Positions 60,591 to 64,000 of a stretch of 64,000 bases of DNA are shown here, in pieces (the stretch's first letter is position 1; each line of letters begins with the position of its first letter). The position numbers were made by a program, and so were the translations under genes. The notes beneath the pieces are model-generated. The model saw only the letters and a program-made list of their open reading frames with translations, did no database searches and had not been told where the DNA came from. The stretch spans positions 428,407,101 through 428,471,100 of the forward strand of contig OY728130.1 in the NCBI GenBank assembly GCA_963277665.1, written 5' to 3'. This DNA comes from Viscum album. Lineage: Eukaryota > Streptophyta > Magnoliopsida > Santalales > Viscaceae.

Positions 60591-61930
60591 TTGATCAAAT
60601 CTTATTATATTTTATGAAGAAGGACATGGGAAACATAAATAAGAGAACATCATCAGTCCTTTCAAAAATGATTTCTCAAATGTATCTTTTGGAAAGTTTA
60701 AAGGATGATCAAAAGGATGATGTGGGAATTCAAAAGAAAGTGGAAACTATCATAAAAAGGTAAATCCTTTGATTTTAATGTTAATAAATAAGGAATTGTG
60801 AAATTTGGAAAAATATTATGTGTTCCATCAAGTCCAAAAAACTTTTGTATGATGCACATAGTTCAAATTTATACATTCACTGAGGAAACACAAATATGTA
60901 TCGAGATCTACGAGAGAATTATTGGTGGGATAAAATGAAGAAGGAGATCACTGAGTATACATCAAAGTTCCTAGTATTTCATCAATTGAATAATGAGAGA
61001 CAGAATTCTAAGGGGATGATGCAACCATTACCCATACCATCATGGAAATGGGAGAACATCACCATGGACTTTGTCACTAGACTTCTGAAGACATCCAAAG
61101 TAAATAATGATATCTTGGTTGTTGTGGATCTTCTTACAAAGAACACACACTTCATTGAAAATTGATAGGATTTCTAGTTGGATCAACTAGAACGGATATA
61201 TATCAGATACTTGGAAAGGCTACATGGAGTACCACTATCTATTGTATTCGATCGAGATCCAATATTCACCTCTAAGTTCTGGAAGAGTCTTCAACATGCT
61301 CTGAATAATGATCTAAACTTTAGTACTGATTATTATCCCCAAACTAATGTCCAATCTAAGTACACTATCCAAACACTTGAAGACATCTTGAGAGCATTCT
61401 AAATGGACTTAAAAGTAGGATGGGATCGACATATTCCTCTAGTTAAGTTATCTTACAACAATAGTTCCCATTCAAACATCTAAATGGATCCTTATGATGC
61501 CCTTTATGGGAAGAGGTGCAGAACACCGGCATGTTGGAATGAATTTGTGGAGCGAAAACTCCTAGGTACAGAAATTGTCAATGAAATAGTGGAGAAGGTT
61601 AAGATCATCCAACAGCACATTAAAGATTCTTAGATTCGATAAAAGATTTATGATGATAATCATCAACGAGACCTAGAATTTGATGTTGGAGACTTGGTAT
61701 TACTACGCACATCACCATGGAAGAGAGTTATGAGATTTGGGAAGATGGGAAAGCTTATTCCAAGGTACATCATCCCTTTTGAGATCCTTGATCACATTGG
61801 AGGAGTGGTATATCGACTAACACGCCCACCAAACCTATCTCAAGTACATGATGTATTCCATGTATCACTCTTTAAGAAGTAAATATCTAACTCATTACAT
61901 GTACTCAATTCATAAGTGGTACCATTGGAG
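60591..61930 (+). pseudogene. pol: Tekay integrase, copy 2
   Basis: The N-domain reads MYRDLRENYWWDKMKKEI, with one expected Cys replaced (FLVFHQL). The core has ITMDFVTRL (first Asp), IVFDRDPIFTSKFW (second Asp) and VQSKYTIQTLEDILRAF, where the catalytic Glu is Lys. The C-terminal part is open at 61,694-61,882 (VMRFGKMGKLIPRYI, VHDVFHVSLFKK). Stops lie at the junctions. Confidence 0.9.
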
Positions 61931-62101
61931 AATGACCTCTCCTATGAAGAGAAGTCGGTGAAGATATTAGATCATAAGTAAAAGGTTCTATGAAATAAGA
62001 CAATTTCCCTCTTCAAGGTGTTGTGGAGAAACCGCAAGTTTGAAGAACCAATGTGGGAATTGAAGGATGTATTGAAGCGGAGTTACCCTTGTCTGTTTTA
62101 G
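61931..62101 (+). pseudogene. pol: Tekay chromodomain, copy 2
   Basis: SVKILDHK, then the shared TAA (61,979-61,981), then VLWRNRKFEEPMWELKDVL and SYPCLF with the stop at 62,099-62,101. Confidence 0.85.
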
Positions 62102-62130
62102 TGTGGGAAAAGGAAATTTCGATGGTGAAA

Positions 62131-62148
62131 TTTTTTAAGGGGGAATAT
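62131..62148 (+). promoter_or_regulatory. PPT, Tekay copy 2
   Basis: TTTTTTAAGGGGGAATAT immediately before LTR3. Confidence 0.82.
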
Positions 62149-62370
62149 TGAACCAAAACTTTTATTAATGAAAATTCCTCTTGATCTAATTAAATGTCTT
62201 GTTATGTGAAATGGTTATATAAAATATGCACTTGTTTGGTTTTATGATTTTGGATTTCAAAATACCATTATCAATTGTTACCATTGCTAATATAGATGTT
62301 GAATAATGATCACATGATTTGTATAAATATAGGGCTTTAATAAATCCAATTTAGGTAGAAAAAGGAAGTG

Positions 62371-62646
62371 ATGGCCTCATCCAGTAGAATTTCTCCATAC
62401 AAAGCCCATTTTTTGGAGATTGTAAAGGAGGTGGCATCATTAGGATTCACTCTTGATCAATCCATATCTGATCTTCAACACATTAATCTCGAACAGAACA
62501 ACCTATGGGAGAAGTGGATGTTTATAGAGATTACCACTAATGCGATGTTATCTAAGCTACCCCCGAAGTCTGTCACCATCGCACTCCTTACCCTTATTTT
62601 ATATACAGGTGTTATAAGGGGTTATGTGAAAAGACCTTTTCACTAG
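62371..62646 (+). CDS. Uncharacterised 91-aa ORF in the U3 of Tekay LTR3
   Basis: This is the only intact copy of an ORF present at the same place in all three Tekay LTRs (16,693 and 54,668 are broken). The protein starts MASSSRISPYKAHF. Residues about 10-55 look helical and charged (a short heptad pattern around LEIVKEVASLGFTLDQ). It ends with a hydrophobic stretch (IALLTLILYTGVI) and a basic tail. It lies upstream of the TATA box, so it would be transcribed only as part of the 3' LTR or from another promoter. I recognise no family. It could be a captured gene fragment, an LTR-encoded small protein, or chance. Confidence 0.4.
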   Translation: MASSSRISPYKAHFLEIVKEVASLGFTLDQSISDLQHINLEQNNLWEKWMFIEITTNAMLSKLPPKSVTIALLTLILYTGVIRGYVKRPFH

Positions 62647-63476
62647 GATTATGTGCATTATTTTTGTATATAATAAATAATATACATTCGTTTTATTATT
62701 TTTACTTTTTAAATGGGTTTTAAAGCACAAATAGTATTTTTATTTCATATTCAATTTAGAAATATATTTTAATGAATTAATAGATTATTGAATTAAATAA
62801 TATTTTAATAAAATATTATTTCTAAATTACGTTTTATTAAATATAAATGATCGTATAATTTTTATGAATATAATTGTAATTTTTACTATGGTTTGAAAGT
62901 TCTTTTTGTCAAAACCCATGAATTTTTGGGAAATGTAATTTTTTATTATAAAAGTAAAAATCCACATATTTAGAAAATTATTATATAAAATGAATATTAT
63001 TTTTGGAATCAGGATGTCGAAATTGTCTAACGGTGAATTTTTCATAATTTTCTAAGACAGTCAAATTTTTGGGTAAAAATTAAATACTATTTAAATAAAT
63101 AATGTGTTTTATGACATCATAATGACCCAATAGTGATGTAATAAAATATTATATATGGTATTTTCGTCCAATATATGTTTTACCTTTAAAATAATGTGAT
63201 TTTATATTTTTTTGTTAATTTTATGGTGTCTTAGTGGACCCTCCAAGACTTATAAAACATTTTAACTTTTTAAATTGATTTCAATGAGAGTATGACTCAA
63301 CTCCACATAAGAAAGACAAATATTTTAATAATTTATGCCATTTTCCTTGTAAAATAATTTTTTACACTCCCATTTGGAAAAAATCATGGGAAAAAACCTT
63401 GGTTTGGTTTGTGTTTTTGATTAGTTTAATATGTATTGTCCAAAACCTAAATAATAAAGAATTCCCACTATTTTCC

Positions 63477-63484
63477 TATATAAA
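63477..63484 (+). promoter_or_regulatory. TATA box of Tekay LTR3
   Basis: TATATAAA, followed by CCCACCC. Confidence 0.72.
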
Positions 63485-64000
63485 CCCACCCATGATCTCA
63501 CTTCCTCTTCACTCAAAACCTTTTTAACTCAACCAAATTTTAGCCTAATCTCTCTATAATACTCCCAATTCACCCCAATATCCCAAGAATCCTATCTCAA
63601 GCCTCTCCCAAGCCTTTGGGATCACACTTCCAAGTAAGTCATTTCTTCCTCTATCATTTTTTTTGAAGTTTTTTTATGTTTCAATACCCTTTTATTTTCA
63701 ATTAAAAATGTTGGGGTGTTATTTAAAACTTCACCTATACTTTCCTCCTTATGTTTTAATGATGATATACCCCTTTATCTCTCATTAATTCCTCCCATGT
63801 ACACCAATTACCTTGCTAAAATTTTGTAAGAGATTTCTCTCTCCTCATTTGCATTGAAGCAATTATTTTATATTATTCATCTAAATTCCATTAAATAAGT
63901 TTGGAAATGAATCTACATGACCCCCTTACTATAAATTTTATTTAAATATGATGAGATACCCTTTTCTATATCATCAACCATTTTTATGAATTTTTATGTC

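Larger units (their letters stand above)
16467..64000 (+). mobile_element. Tekay/Del-like Ty3-gypsy array, three LTRs, two gag-pol copies
   Basis: The order is LTR1 - gag-pol - LTR2 - gag-pol - LTR3, all forward. LTR1 is interrupted by the Sirevirus at 17,258-47,574. The LTR begins TGTAACGACC at 16,467; each internal region starts with a primer-binding site TGGTATCAGAG and ends with a G-rich polypurine tract. The C-terminal integrase plus chromodomain and the Gag type point to the Tekay/Del chromovirus clade. Both gag-pol copies are full of stops and share several lesions. LTR3 runs out of the window, so the right end is unknown. Confidence 0.85.
62149..64000 (+). repeat. Tekay LTR3, cut by the window end
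   Basis: It matches LTR1 and LTR2 from their starts (with a ~3-base loss in the first ten bases) for 1,852 bp. It carries a TATA box at 63,477 and a good donor CCAA|GTAAGT at 63,634. About 0.8 kb should lie beyond the window. Confidence 0.92.

Overview
The window looks like heterochromatic, AT-rich plant nuclear DNA, probably from an angiosperm with a large genome. I recognise no ordinary host gene in 64 kb. Nearly everything that can be named is a retrotransposon, a DNA transposon or a repeat. The species cannot be told from the sequence.

Region 1 (1-16,466) is old, decayed DNA. It holds a Ty1/copia RNase H remnant (905-1,290), CACTA-like subterminal repeats and a ~3 kb foldback (4,277-7,264), a satellite-like array with a ~179-bp unit (7,617-8,890), and a badly decayed CACTA (En/Spm) transposon on the minus strand. 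The CACTA remnant has a TNP2-type transposase (12,930-15,230) and a PF03004-like second gene (12,015-12,510).

Region 2 (16,467-64,000) is a three-level nest that target-site duplications resolve to the base. Level 1 is a Tekay/Del-like Ty3/gypsy chromovirus array: LTR1 (16,467-17,257 continuing at 47,580-49,423), gag-pol copy 1, LTR2 (54,442-57,107), gag-pol copy 2, LTR3 (from ~62,149, cut by the window end). Level 2 is a minus-strand Sirevirus (SIRE/Maximus-like Ty1/copia) at 17,258-47,574. It sits inside LTR1 with TSD GAAAT and carries gag, pol and an extra 3' ORF of about 995 codons. Level 3 is inside the Sirevirus pol gene with TSD AGAAG. It is a non-autonomous gag-only element (TR-GAG/LARD type) at 24,242-42,312, arranged LTR-gag-LTR-gag-LTR with three LTRs of about 4.2 kb.

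The gag-only element resembles the Tekay element in its LTR start, primer-binding site, polypurine tract and Gag protein, so it probably used Tekay-type enzymes in trans. Its LTRs contain the most unusual structure in the window. Downstream of the TATA box are three hairpins with equal 22-nt loops built around the palindrome CGTACGTACG. Their stems differ in sequence between the three units but still pair. In both gypsy families a 3' splice acceptor lies 3 nt upstream of the gag ATG, and a donor lies downstream of the TATA box. The predicted leader intron removes the primer-binding site, and in the gag-only element also the hairpins. This would separate a spliced gag mRNA from an unspliced genomic RNA. 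All coding regions are broken by stops or frameshifts except a 91-codon ORF in the U3 part of Tekay LTR3.
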